A stretch of 39,794 nucleotides of DNA from Dehalococcoidia bacterium (lineage in GTDB: Bacteria; Chloroflexota; Dehalococcoidia; DSTF01; JACRBR01): the NCBI GenBank assembly GCA_040902535.1, contig JBBDXD010000008.1, positions 1 through 39,794 on the forward strand. Direction: 5' to 3'. A program made the position numbers and the translations under genes. Shown one piece after another: positions 25,912-33,536 of this stretch. A model generated the notes under the pieces. It was not told where the DNA came from. It made no database searches and saw only the letters and a list, made by a program, of their open reading frames with translations. Each line of letters begins with the position of its first letter. Within the stretch, counting starts at the first letter, position 1.

Positions 25912-26148
25912 AACCCGTTTCTTCCCTCCCTTCCCCCTTTGCTCACGTCCTTCTCGCCTCGACCCTCAGCATCAAGTGACGTGGCCCGACCCGGGCATCT
26001 CCAGCTTTCCCGCTTCCATCCGATACTCCATACGAGGACATGAGGGCGCCGCCGCCGAGGGCTAAGTTCCACATGGCCGGTCCACACCACGCCGGTTGCA
26101 CGGCGGTAGCGACGCGCTTCTTTGATGCGCTCGTCGGGAGAGCCCGGT

Positions 26149-27576
26149 ATGACGTTTGACACCGCCCGGAGGGAGACCGCCGCCGACGTTTCCATCAGCG
26201 CCCGCAATGGCGTCCCCGATTGGCAACCGGCCCCGTTCGTCCCACAGCCGCAGACCGTCGAAGAGACGGGCCTCGACTTCTCGACGGTCCTCGACCTGGT
26301 CGTGAAGGCCATCTACTTCGGCGGCCGGCCTGCCGCGCGCCAGATCGCCGCCCAGCTCGCACTGCCGTTCCCCGTGATCGACGAAGTCCTGGGGTTCATG
26401 AAGCGTGAGCAGATGGCCGAGGTGGTCGGCAGTTCCGGCATGGGCGAGCAACTCTACCAGTACTCGCTGTCACAGAAGGGCTCGGAAAAAGCCGAAGAGG
26501 CGCTCAATCGCAATCAGTACGTCGGTGCCGCACCCGTACCCTTCGAGTTGTACCTCGAAGTGCTGCAACGACAGACCATCCGCGCCATGCGGGTGCCGCC
26601 GCAGTCTGTCGAAGCATCCATCGCCCACCTGGTCATCGATCGCCCCGTCGTCGAGGCGCTTGGCCCTGCCGTGAACTCGGGCCGCTCGATGCTGCTGTAC
26701 GGAGGCTCCGGCAACGGAAAGAGCACCATCACCAACTCCATCGGACGCATGCTCCCCGGCGAGGTGCTCATCCCCTACGCCGTCGAGGTCAACGGCACCA
26801 TCGTCAAGGTCTTCGACCCGCGCGTGCACCAGGAAATTCCGCTCGATCAGCAGGTCGACCGCCGCAATCCCGACCCCGCGATGGCCGCCAACGAGCGCCG
26901 CCGTGACCGGCGTTGGGTCGTCGCGCGCCGCCCTATGATCTCGGTCGGCGGTGAACTGACGCTCCAGGAGCTCGAACTGCGATACTCACCGCAATCTCAG
27001 TTCTACATCGCCCCCATTCAGTGGAAAGCGAATAGCGGCATCCTCATCGTCGACGACTTCGGCCGGCAGATGATCCAGCCCAAAGAGCTGCTCAACCGCT
27101 GGATCGTGCCGATGGAAGAGCGCGTCGACCACTTGTCGCTGCACACGGGCGACATGGTCGAAGTGCCGTTCGACGTGTTGCTCATCTTCTCGACGAACCT
27201 TCATCCGTCGCAACTCGGCGACGAAGCGTTTTTCCGCCGGATCCGGCACAAGATCCACATCCCGGATCCGTCGCACGAGCAGTTTCTCGAGATCCTCGCC
27301 CGCGTCTGTCAGCAGCGCGAGATGCCGCTCGAAGCGGATGCCGCCCTCTACCTCATCGACGAGTACTACACGCGCACCGGTCGCGGGTTCAAGGGCTGCC
27401 ATCCCCGCGACATCGCCGAACTCGTCGCGGACATCTGCATGTACAACGGCGATCAACCGGCGTTCACGCGCAAGTTCCTCGACGCCGCCTGTAACTCCTA
27501 CTTCGTCGAGACCAACCAGGAAGCGGTCGCCGCCCACGTTACGGCGTTTGGCGGACTCGGCCAGGCCGCAGCGTAG
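26149..27576 (+). CDS. AAA+ ATPase divergent from the Tad cluster
   Basis: About 475 residues; ATG 26149 has GGGAGA upstream (an ATG at 26122 is less likely). The N-terminal ~150 residues are a winged-helix-like unit (LDLVVKAIYFGGRPAARQIA, then FMKREQMAEVVGSSGMGEQL). The ATPase core follows: Walker A GGSGNGKST, Walker B ILIVDDFGR, sensor-like LLIFSTNLHP, arginines FFRRIRHK and a lid helix (HPRDIAELVADICMYNG). Such ATPases are common beside Flp/Tad loci in Chloroflexota as I recall, but their role is not established. No membrane span is present. Inferred role: remodelling or regulation of the Tad system from the cytoplasm. Confidence 0.82.
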   Translation: MTFDTARRETAADVSISARNGVPDWQPAPFVPQPQTVEETGLDFSTVLDLVVKAIYFGGRPAARQIAAQLALPFPVIDEVLGFMKREQMAEVVGSSGMGEQLYQYSLSQKGSEKAEEALNRNQYVGAAPVPFELYLEVLQRQTIRAMRVPPQSVEASIAHLVIDRPVVEALGPAVNSGRSMLLYGGSGNGKSTITNSIGRMLPGEVLIPYAVEVNGTIVKVFDPRVHQEIPLDQQVDRRNPDPAMAANERRRDRRWVVARRPMISVGGELTLQELELRYSPQSQFYIAPIQWKANSGILIVDDFGRQMIQPKELLNRWIVPMEERVDHLSLHTGDMVEVPFDVLLIFSTNLHPSQLGDEAFFRRIRHKIHIPDPSHEQFLEILARVCQQREMPLEADAALYLIDEYYTRTGRGFKGCHPRDIAELVADICMYNGDQPAFTRKFLDAACNSYFVETNQEAVAAHVTAFGGLGQAAA

Positions 27577-27704
27577 AACCCGAACGCAGCTTGCAGCCAA
27601 CAGCGGACTCGCCATACGCGTCCGATCCGCCCAAACCCACGCCATTCAACGAGACGCCAGCCACCAAGCGGTCAGCGCGAGAGCTGATCGACCGACAGAC
27701 TGAT

Positions 27705-27732
27705 CCACCAACCAGCGACCACTCACCAGCGA
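27705..27732. repeat. 7-bp-period array (CCACCAA/CCAGCGA type)
   Basis: Four units in strict register: CCACCAA, CCAGCGA, CCACTCA, CCAGCGA. It lies in the 170-bp gap between the convergent AAA+ ATPase and CAP genes. The unit is related to the reverse complement of the TGGTCGC/TGGTCAC array at 37839. Nothing else is visible in this gap. Confidence 0.7.
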
Positions 27733-27745
27733 CTAAGCGACCAGA

Positions 27746-28597
27746 TCAGTGTCCCGTAAAGACGATCGTGAAGTACTTCATCCCCGTCGCGTCAATCGTC
27801 AGCGCGATGCCGACGTCGGTGTAGTGCGCGTTCAGGATGTTCGCGCGGTGCGATGGGCTATTCCACAACGCCTCATCGGCCACCGCGACGGTCTGGTCGT
27901 TCGGGTAGTTGTTCTTCGCCAGGTTCTCGCCCGCCCAGCCGTACGGCACGCCGTACTGGTCCATGAGGCTGAACGCCGAGTGCCCCGTGATCGGGCTCTC
28001 GTGCGCAAAGTAGTTGTATGTCGCCATCTCGTCCGACCGTAGCCGCGCTATGCCGACCAGGTAGCCATTCACGCTCAGCGGCGCCAGTCCGCTCGCCGCG
28101 CGACGGGCGTTCGTTGCGCCGAACAGCGCCTGCTCGAAACCATCCATCGGCGACGTGTCGAGGCCCCCGCTTGCGGGCGGCGCCGGCGGTACCGGCGTCG
28201 GCGGTATTGGCGTCGTCTGCGCGGGCGGCGCGCTCTGCGGCTGCCTGGGCGCCGGGCGCGGTGCCGGCGTCGATGTTGCCGTCGGCGGCACGGGTGTCGG
28301 TGGCACCGCCGTCGCGGTTGGTGTCGCCGTGGCCTGCGAGCGGAGTTCGACGTCCGCGTACTGCCACAGGTCACGCATCGTCTCTGATTCCGTGGCGATC
28401 GTCATGCCGATCGGCGGCGTCGCTGTCGCCACGACCTGGCCGACGTCTTCGGCATCGTTCGCCGACGAGCCATGCGCCATCACCGCTGCGGCGCCCGATA
28501 GCACCACAGCGCCGGCGAGCACGCCTGCGCCGGCATACGCTGCCTGCTTCGTCGCCAGGAGCCGTCGGAATACGGACGCGCGGGACTCGTCCGACAT
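27746..28597 (-). CDS. Secreted CAP/SCP-domain protein
   Basis: 283 residues from ATG 28597 (GAGG upstream). A cytoplasmic stub is followed by a membrane span or signal anchor (AYAGAGVLAGAVVLSGAAAV), an extracellular stalk and a ~65-residue Pro/Thr/Ala-rich linker. The C-terminal ~120 residues are a CAP (SCP/PR1) domain: ALFGATNARRAASGLAPLSV, YFAHESPITGHSA, GWAGENLA, NSPSHRANIL and HYTDVGIAL, with the His/Glu residues of the CAP cavity. Bacterial CAP proteins (for example YkwD-like) are outside the cell; the function is often unknown, with proposals in wall or lipid binding. Three CCCT/AGGG palindromes lie upstream. Confidence 0.88.
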   Translation of the reverse strand: MSDESRASVFRRLLATKQAAYAGAGVLAGAVVLSGAAAVMAHGSSANDAEDVGQVVATATPPIGMTIATESETMRDLWQYADVELRSQATATPTATAVPPTPVPPTATSTPAPRPAPRQPQSAPPAQTTPIPPTPVPPAPPASGGLDTSPMDGFEQALFGATNARRAASGLAPLSVNGYLVGIARLRSDEMATYNYFAHESPITGHSAFSLMDQYGVPYGWAGENLAKNNYPNDQTVAVADEALWNSPSHRANILNAHYTDVGIALTIDATGMKYFTIVFTGH

Positions 28598-28623
28598 GAG
28601 TTGCTGCCTCTAGTACGCCTAAT

Positions 28624-28740
28624 CCCCTAAGGGGTCAGGGGATGCCAACCACAGGAATGCTCGGCACCCTTAGGGGCGGACTTGAGGCTCCCGAATCTGA
28701 AGAGGCGTTTTCGACGTGCGATCCCTACTCCCTGATAGGG
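28624..28740. promoter_or_regulatory. Three CCCT...AGGG palindromes between divergent genes
   Basis: Site 1, CCCCT-A-AGGGG, is at 28624-28634. Site 2, CCCT-T-AGGG, is at 28667-28675, with centre 42 bp away (four helical turns). Site 3, CCCT-GAT-AGGG, is at 28730-28740. They lie between the CAP gene (minus) and the acyl-CoA synthetase gene (plus) and look like operators of one regulator. Confidence 0.45.
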
Positions 28741-28863
28741 CCGTACGGGTGTTTGGTTGCCCGTCGATCGGGCGGTTGATAGCATGGCCCGCCGACGGGT
28801 CTTGCAGCGCCCGGCGACCGCCTCTTATGTCCCGCAGCAGCGCGCCCCGCGCCCCGGAGTTCC

Positions 28864-30312
28864 ATGCCGCAAGGCTCCTTCGCCTCGCTCGACTACATGT
28901 TTCATCCCCGCTCGGTCGCCGTCGTCGGCGCTTCCACGCAGGAAGGGCCTGGTTCGTTCGTCAGCGCTATCAAGGACATGGGTTTCACCGGCGACCTCTA
29001 CCCTGTGAACCCCAGGGCCGACGAGATCGCCGGCCTCAAGTCCTATCCCCGCCTCACCGACATCCCCGGCGACGTCGACCACGTCATCTCCAGCGTGCCG
29101 CTGCGCTTCGTCGAGCAGCTCGTCGAAGACTGCGGCGAGAAGCACGTGAAGGTGATCCACTTCTTCACCGCCGGCTTCAGCGAGACCGGCGACGAAGAGG
29201 CCGGCGCCCTTGAGGCGCGAGTGCTCGCTCGCGCGAAGGCGCTCGGCATGCGCGTCATCGGGCCGAACTGCATGGGGCTGTACGCGCCAGCGTCCGGGCT
29301 GTCGTTCATGCCCGGGATGCCCGTCGAACCCGGTCCGGTCGCGCTGATCTCGCAGAGCGGCGCCAACGCCGGCGAGTTCTGCCGCACCGGCGCCGTGCGC
29401 GGTCTGCGCTACAGCAAAGTCGTCAGCTACGGCAACGGCGCCGACGTGCGCGAGTCCGAACTGCTCGAGTACGTCGCCGAAGATCCCGCGACCGACGTCA
29501 TCGCCTGTTACATCGAAGGGCTGCGCGACGGCGCGCACTTCCTGCGCGCGCTCCGCAAAGCATCGGCGACAAAGCCCGTCGTCATCCTGAAGGGCGGCCG
29601 CACCGAAGCCGGCACGCGCGCCGCCAACTCGCACACGGGCAGCCTCGCGGGCTCGCTGCAGATCTTCGACGCGGCGGTGCGCCAGGGCGGCGGCGTGCGC
29701 GTCGACCGCATGGAGGAGTTGGTCGATACGACCGTCGCGTTCCGGTTCCTGGGCGGCCTGCGAGGCGCCCGCGGGGGCATCGTCGGTGGCGGCGGCGGCT
29801 ACAGCGTGCTCGCGTCCGACGAGGTCGGCTCGCACGGGCTCGAGATGCCGGCGCTTCCCGGCGACATCCAGCAGAAGCTGCACGACTTCACGCCGACGGC
29901 CGGCACCAGCGTGCGCAACCCCGTCGACACGAGCGTCGGGTGGGGGCCTGACGGCCTCAAGCCGATGCTCGACACGATCCACATCGTCGCGGAGGCGCCG
30001 AACATCGATTACATCCTCTATCACACGGGCTGGGGCTGGGGGCCAAACCGCGGCGGCGGCCCGGACATCGTCGAGATGGCGAAGAACACGGGCGAGAAGC
30101 TCGGCGAACTCGCATCCGACGTCGGCAAGCCGATCGTCTGCGTCTCCCGCACGCCGTCGAGCGAGCCGGGCATGGCGGCCACGCTCGCGTTCCAGGAGGT
30201 CGCCGCCACGCACGGACTGGCGACGTTCAGCAGCGTCGCGGCGGCATCGCTCGCGCTCCAGCGTGTGCTCGCATGGCGCTCCGCCCGCGACGAGTTCGTC
30301 CCCGCAAAGTAG
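28864..30312 (+). CDS. Acyl-CoA synthetase (ADP-forming) alpha-type subunit / CoA-binding protein
   Basis: 482 residues from ATG 28864 (GGAG five bases upstream). The N-terminal CoA-binding Rossmann domain reads MFHPRSVAVVGASTQEGPGS with VNPRADEIAGLKSYPRLTDI and RVIGPNCMGLY. Two succinyl-CoA-ligase-like flavodoxin domains follow: VALISQSGANAGEF, KVVSYGNGADV, PVVILKGGRTEAGTRAANSH, with His in NSHTGSLAGS as the likely phosphohistidine. The ATP-grasp beta domain is not in this protein, so a partner subunit would be needed. None is adjacent, and the partner gene may lie elsewhere. In known enzymes it makes ATP from acyl-CoA or activates acids to acyl-CoA in the cytoplasm. Confidence 0.87.
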   Translation: MPQGSFASLDYMFHPRSVAVVGASTQEGPGSFVSAIKDMGFTGDLYPVNPRADEIAGLKSYPRLTDIPGDVDHVISSVPLRFVEQLVEDCGEKHVKVIHFFTAGFSETGDEEAGALEARVLARAKALGMRVIGPNCMGLYAPASGLSFMPGMPVEPGPVALISQSGANAGEFCRTGAVRGLRYSKVVSYGNGADVRESELLEYVAEDPATDVIACYIEGLRDGAHFLRALRKASATKPVVILKGGRTEAGTRAANSHTGSLAGSLQIFDAAVRQGGGVRVDRMEELVDTTVAFRFLGGLRGARGGIVGGGGGYSVLASDEVGSHGLEMPALPGDIQQKLHDFTPTAGTSVRNPVDTSVGWGPDGLKPMLDTIHIVAEAPNIDYILYHTGWGWGPNRGGGPDIVEMAKNTGEKLGELASDVGKPIVCVSRTPSSEPGMAATLAFQEVAATHGLATFSSVAAASLALQRVLAWRSARDEFVPAK

Positions 30313-30596
30313 GCGAACCGTCGAGGCTCTGCAGTGTCGCGATGTCCGCTGCGAATTTGATTGCGTGCATTTCTTGGTTGCGGACTCGGGCGTGTCCAGA
30401 TTCGGATCTCGTCCGATCTTGATTGTCCGGATTGATTGAGTGCGCCTCACAGCGGCTCCAGTCCGGCGGCGCATGTCGATCGACGGTGTCCCGCGTCCCG
30501 GCACTGCGCGTACCTCCGGTCGCGATCTTCGACCAGCAATCGCCAAACTCCGAGCATTGCGCGTCATCCCCAACGTGACCGCAGCGGCCGTCCGAT

Positions 30597-30626
30597 CCCG
30601 CATCCCGCCTCCCGCCTCCCGCATCC
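30597..30626. repeat. 7-bp-period array (CCCGCAT/CCCGCCT)
   Basis: Four units in register: CCCGCAT, CCCGCCT, CCCGCCT, CCCGCAT. It ends 10 bp before the TACACT element of the metallopeptidase gene. The rest of the gap 30313-30647 shows no gene or strong signal. Confidence 0.6.
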
Positions 30627-30647
30627 ATCGCCCGCTACACTGCCTGC

Positions 30648-31022
30648 ATGCACGAAGTGCCGCTCGAAGAGGTCGAGGAGATGGTGCGACGCGGCGTCGA
30701 GGCGCTGCCGCCGGAGTTCGGCGACCGCATCGCCAACGTCGAATTCGCGGTCGAGGAGGTGGCGCGCGCTTCGGACTACGCGCTCGGAACGGCGCACAAT
30801 GCGACGCTGCTCGGCGTCTATCGAGGCGTGCCGCTGACGCGGCGCGGCGCCTACTACAACATGATCACGCCCGACCGCATCGTCGTCTTCCGCCAGCCGC
30901 TGCAGCGCATGGCCCGCGACGCCGCCGACCTGGAAGCGCGCGTCCACCACGTCGTCCGCCACGAGGTCGCGCACTACTTCGGCATCAGCGACGAGAGGCT
31001 ACGGGAGATCGGGGCGTATTAA
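30648..31022 (+). CDS. Zincin-like metallopeptidase (DUF1025-type, HExxH)
   Basis: 124 residues. The C-terminal RHEVAHYFGISDERL carries the HExxH zinc motif with a downstream Asp, as in the small minimal zincins of the MPP/DUF1025 group. The N-terminal part (PLEEVEEMVRRGVEALPPEF) is the family helix. No signal peptide: probably cytoplasmic. It has no Shine-Dalgarno; TACACT (30636-30641) lies six bases before ATG 30648, suggesting a leaderless transcript. A degenerate copy of its 3' end follows at 31045. Confidence 0.9.
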   Translation: MHEVPLEEVEEMVRRGVEALPPEFGDRIANVEFAVEEVARASDYALGTAHNATLLGVYRGVPLTRRGAYYNMITPDRIVVFRQPLQRMARDAADLEARVHHVVRHEVAHYFGISDERLREIGAY

Positions 31023-31044
31023 ACTGGTCAAAGTCTGACGAAGT

Positions 31045-31108
31045 GCGACGCCGCCGACGTTGAAGCGCGCGTGCATCACCTCGTTCACGAAGTGGCGCAG
31101 TCCTTCGG
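31045..31108 (+). repeat. Degenerate duplicate of the metallopeptidase 3' end
   Basis: The DNA reads DAADVEARVHHLVHEVAQSF, against DAADLEARVHHVVRHEVAHY in the intact gene just upstream. One codon is missing and the second zinc His has become Gln (HEVAQ). It is a ~64-bp tandem duplication remnant, in no open gene of its own. Confidence 0.8.
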
Positions 31109-31185
31109 AGGTAGCTAGGAGCGATCCCTCGAGGTGGCGTGCATCGGTGATGTGCGAGTGGGACGTGACGGAGGACTCAACAAAA

Positions 31186-31461
31186 TCAGGGGTGCCGATA
31201 TACGTCATCGTGGTTACAGCAGGCCCGGAGAAAAACCACTGTGCCGTCGACTGTTAGCGTGATGACTTGTCCATCAGTGGCGTGTACGCCGCGAATGTCG
31301 CCGTGTCCCTCAAGCTTATGCGTCTGTAACGATGGATAATAGAGATCCCGAGCCATCATTCGGAGGGCGCGCTTTATCGAGTTACGGTGCTGCTCGCTCT
31401 TCGTTGCAAATGAGTCTTGGAAGCCTTGCCCCCACTCGATCTTACTTGGAGTCAGCGGCAT
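31186..31461 (-). CDS. RelE/ParE-superfamily toxin-like protein
   Basis: 91 residues; ATG 31461 has GAGG six bases upstream and overlaps the end of the preceding gene by 20 bp. The frame contains SIKRALRMMARDLYYPSLQT, HKLEGHGDIRGVHATDGQVI, then TLTVDGTVVFLRACCNHDDV and YRHP. The order (helix, PSLxxHKLxG, Arg-bearing strands, HDxVYR end) is that of RelE/YafQ-type mRNA interferases, with candidate active residues His, Arg and the terminal His/Tyr. A toxin is therefore plausible but not proven. The gene is last of three on the minus strand (31738 and 32072 genes upstream). Base composition is more A+T-rich than its surroundings, suggesting acquisition. Confidence 0.72.
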   Translation of the reverse strand: MPLTPSKIEWGQGFQDSFATKSEQHRNSIKRALRMMARDLYYPSLQTHKLEGHGDIRGVHATDGQVITLTVDGTVVFLRACCNHDDVYRHP

Positions 31462-31738
31462 CCGCAGCCTCGTCCAGCCGCCGGATAATGTCCTCGATGT
31501 CCGTAGACTCGTGCACAGCACCAACAGCCCGATCCCAGTCGGCAAGTCTTTCCTTCCGAAGCCAAGTCTCTGACCAGTACTCCGGTTGAGTCCCATGGCG
31601 TGCCCATGCAGGTAATACGTACACGTGGCGAGCAGGCGACGCGTTCGTCACCGTGCCGACGGCAGAGGATGCTAGTCGAAACTCGTAGGTCGAACCAAGA
31701 ATGCCAGCTCGAGCCACGCTAATGTTGATACTATCCAC
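31442..31738 (-). CDS. Unknown protein upstream of the RelE-like toxin, possible antitoxin
   Basis: 98 residues; GTG 31738 follows GGAGG at 10-base spacing, and that site sits over the stop of the upstream gene. The sequence begins MDSINISVARAGILGSTYEF; the central part (HVYVLPAWARHGTQPEYWSE) is Trp/Tyr-rich; the end (TDIEDIIRRLDEAADAADSK) is an acidic helix that could wrap a toxin. No ribbon-helix-helix, AbrB or helix-turn-helix motif is visible. Position and overlap, not homology, suggest the antitoxin role. Confidence 0.5.
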   Translation of the reverse strand: MDSINISVARAGILGSTYEFRLASSAVGTVTNASPARHVYVLPAWARHGTQPEYWSETWLRKERLADWDRAVGAVHESTDIEDIIRRLDEAADAADSK

Positions 31739-31745
31739 GACGCTT

Positions 31746-32072
31746 CTACCTCCGATCTGTTGCCTGCTCGTAGGTTTCAAGCATGCGCGTCATGAGATCG
31801 CGAAATTCTCGAACCCTCGATACAGGTAACGCAACCTTGGCGACGACCTTCACTGTCACGTAGGGTAGTGCTGCAAGTCGCGCCTTGTTCTCATCTTCAC
31901 TCCCCATGAGAACTGGGGGATGCAACTGACCGAGCGTGACCAGGAACTCCGATTCATTTCCCGGTGGTCCAAGCTGGACAATCATCTGATTCACGAACTT
32001 GATCTCGGCCGTGTCTAACCCATCCCAAAGCAGGGGGATCGAGACAAGTTCACCGCCAGACTCGTTGCTCAT
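31746..32072 (-). CDS. DUF3467-like protein, first gene of the toxin operon
   Basis: 108 residues; ATG 32072. The pattern AEIKFVNQMIVQLGPPGNES then EFLVTLGQLHPPVL and VAKVALPVSRVREFRDLMTR resembles DUF3467-type proteins (N-terminal strand with FVN, EFxLxFGQ strand, then a Leu-Pro strand and a C-terminal helix). The similarity is from memory and is moderate. TACAAT (32087-32082) and the perfect inverted repeat at 32096 form its promoter region. Longer upstream starts would run into the operator and are less likely. Confidence 0.5.
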   Translation of the reverse strand: MSNESGGELVSIPLLWDGLDTAEIKFVNQMIVQLGPPGNESEFLVTLGQLHPPVLMGSEDENKARLAALPYVTVKVVAKVALPVSRVREFRDLMTRMLETYEQATDRR

Positions 32073-32081
32073 AACTCTCTC

Positions 32082-32132
32082 ATTGTATCGGGGAGCGTAG
32101 AAGCGGAGAGTAGTTGGGGAGTCGCTTCTACG
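32082..32132 (-). promoter_or_regulatory. Promoter and perfect inverted-repeat operator of the toxin operon
   Basis: CGTAGAAGCG (32096-32105) and CGCTTCTACG (32123-32132) are perfect 10-bp arms with a 17-bp spacer. They lie directly upstream of a TACAAT -10-like hexamer (32082-32087 on the minus strand), so a bound repressor would cover the -35 region. The operon starts at ATG 32072. Confidence 0.6.
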
Positions 32133-32250
32133 CAACTCCAAGACTTGACGGTAAATGATCAAGTTAGCGATCACTTTCCGCTTGCATATCGCCACTGTCG
32201 CAGGCGCGTCCACCCTGAAGCGCGGCCCACGATGGCCTTCGCGTATCGCT

Positions 32251-33063
32251 TCACCGCTCAATCACCGAATCATCCCGATTCCCCCACTCCTGCCACGAGC
32301 CGTCGTAGTTCTTGACGTTCGGGAAGCCGAGCACGTGCTTCAGCACGAACCAGGTGTGCGACGCGCGTACGCCGAGCTGGCAGTGCGCGATCACGCCCTT
32401 GTCCGGTGTCACGCCCTGCGCTGCGTACATCCGGCGGAGGTCGTCGAGCGGCTTGAGGACGTTGTCGCCGGCCGTGGCGTCGGTCCACTCGACGTGCGCG
32501 GCGCCCGGGATGTGGCCGCCGCGCTTCGCGCGCACGCTCTTGCCGGTGTATTCGTCTTCGGAGCGCACGTCGAGCACGACCGCCTGCGTGTCGTCGATGG
32601 CGTCGCGCACGGCCTGCCACGACGCATGATTCGCGTCGTTGTGCGTAGTGGGCACGGGATACGACGCACGGGCGGCGCCGGAAGTATCTGCTGTCGTCGG
32701 ACGGCCTTCGCGCAACCACCGCTCGCGGCCGCCGTCCAGCACGTGGACGCCGCCCGGGTGCGCGTAGTAGTCCATCATCCAGAAGCCGCGCGTGGCGTAC
32801 GAGCTATGGCGGTCGCCGTACCAGACGACCGTCGTCGCCGGCGTGACGCCGAGACGGCTCATCGTCGCCGCGTACTGCTCCGGCGTCAGCACCAGGCCCG
32901 ACGACTCGTCGCCATTGCGCAGCAATTCGAGATGGTCGATCCAGCGCGCGCCGGGAATGTGCCCGCCGTCGTACGACGCTTTGTCGACGCTCGACTCAAG
33001 GATGCGTACGGCGGGGTCGTCGAGACGCGCCTGCAGCCAGTCGGGGTCGACGAGCGCGCTCAA
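32251..33063 (-). CDS. Two-domain rhodanese sulfurtransferase (thiosulfate/3-mercaptopyruvate type)
   Basis: 270 residues; TTG 33063 overlaps the thioesterase stop (TTGA) and is preceded by GGAAG. First rhodanese domain: YDGGHIPGARWIDHLELLRN, VVWYGDRHSSYATRGFW (inactive position without Cys). Second domain: VVLDVRSEDEYTGKS, RGGHIPGAAHVEW and active-site loop HCQLGVRASHTWFVL, with the catalytic Cys. Cytoplasmic, no signal peptide. It transfers sulfane sulfur to cyanide or thiols. Final gene of a four-gene overlapping operon, an unusual partner for hydratases. Confidence 0.9.
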   Translation of the reverse strand: MSALVDPDWLQARLDDPAVRILESSVDKASYDGGHIPGARWIDHLELLRNGDESSGLVLTPEQYAATMSRLGVTPATTVVWYGDRHSSYATRGFWMMDYYAHPGGVHVLDGGRERWLREGRPTTADTSGAARASYPVPTTHNDANHASWQAVRDAIDDTQAVVLDVRSEDEYTGKSVRAKRGGHIPGAAHVEWTDATAGDNVLKPLDDLRRMYAAQGVTPDKGVIAHCQLGVRASHTWFVLKHVLGFPNVKNYDGSWQEWGNRDDSVIER

Positions 33064-33536
33064 GGTATGACTTCCGGCGCGTCGCCGCGACCGGCCTGCG
33101 CCGCGATGTCGGACATTTCGCGCGCCATGCGTTCGTCGAGCCGCATGAACGTGCCGTCGCCCTCGGCTAGCAGTTCGCCGCTCGCGTCGCGCAGCTCGGC
33201 GCGCACTTCGATGAGCCGCGTGCGCAGGCGCACCACCCATGCCTCGATGCGCAATGGCACGTCGAGCCGCACCGGGCGTCGATAGCGGATGTTCAGCCGC
33301 GCCGTCGCGCCCCATTGCGCGGCGCCGTACACGGCCCAGCCCATCGCCTCGTCGATCAGCGTCGCGACGATGCCGCCGTGCATGCGGCCGGGATAGCCCT
33401 GCTGGTAGTCGCACGGCGTGTAGTCGCAGATCGCGCGGTCGCCCTCGCGGCGAAACTCCATGTGCAGCCCCTGCTCGTTCTGCACGCCGCACGCGTAGCA
33501 CATGATGCCGCGGCCGGACCCGCGATCCTCGCTCAC
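33060..33536 (-). CDS. PaaI-family hotdog thioesterase
   Basis: 158 residues from GTG 33536, whose TGA-overlapping position (GTGA) is shared with the upstream gene's stop. A CYACGVQNEQGLHMEFR start is typical of one thioesterase subgroup; HGGIVATLIDEAMGW contains the catalytic Asp/Glu region of PaaI thioesterases, followed by ARLNIRYRRPVRLDVPLRIE. It hydrolyses acyl-CoA. Next to two MaoC-type hydratases it probably acts on a short or branched acyl-CoA. Confidence 0.88.
   Translation of the reverse strand: MSEDRGSGRGIMCYACGVQNEQGLHMEFRREGDRAICDYTPCDYQQGYPGRMHGGIVATLIDEAMGWAVYGAAQWGATARLNIRYRRPVRLDVPLRIEAWVVRLRTRLIEVRAELRDASGELLAEGDGTFMRLDERMAREMSDIAAQAGRGDAPEVIP

Noticed and set aside
25790-25915. 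Known riboswitch (for example c-di-GMP or cobalamin)
   Set aside because: None of the conserved bases of those classes that I know could be placed on the stems, so only an unclassified structured RNA is proposed.
25842-26312. Long open frames on both strands around the AAA+ ATPase start
   Set aside because: They overlap the structured leader and the ATPase N-terminus in other frames, and their Pro/Arg/Ser-rich composition is typical of GC-rich shadow frames.
28825-30624. A 599-residue minus-strand frame
   Set aside because: It is an antisense shadow of the acyl-CoA synthetase gene, with very high Asp/Ala/Arg content and no recognisable domain.
32251-33501. A sulfurtransferase extended by ~145 residues at the N-terminus
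   Set aside because: The extra part is the out-of-frame shadow of the thioesterase gene; the TTG at 33063 with a TTGA overlap is the better start.
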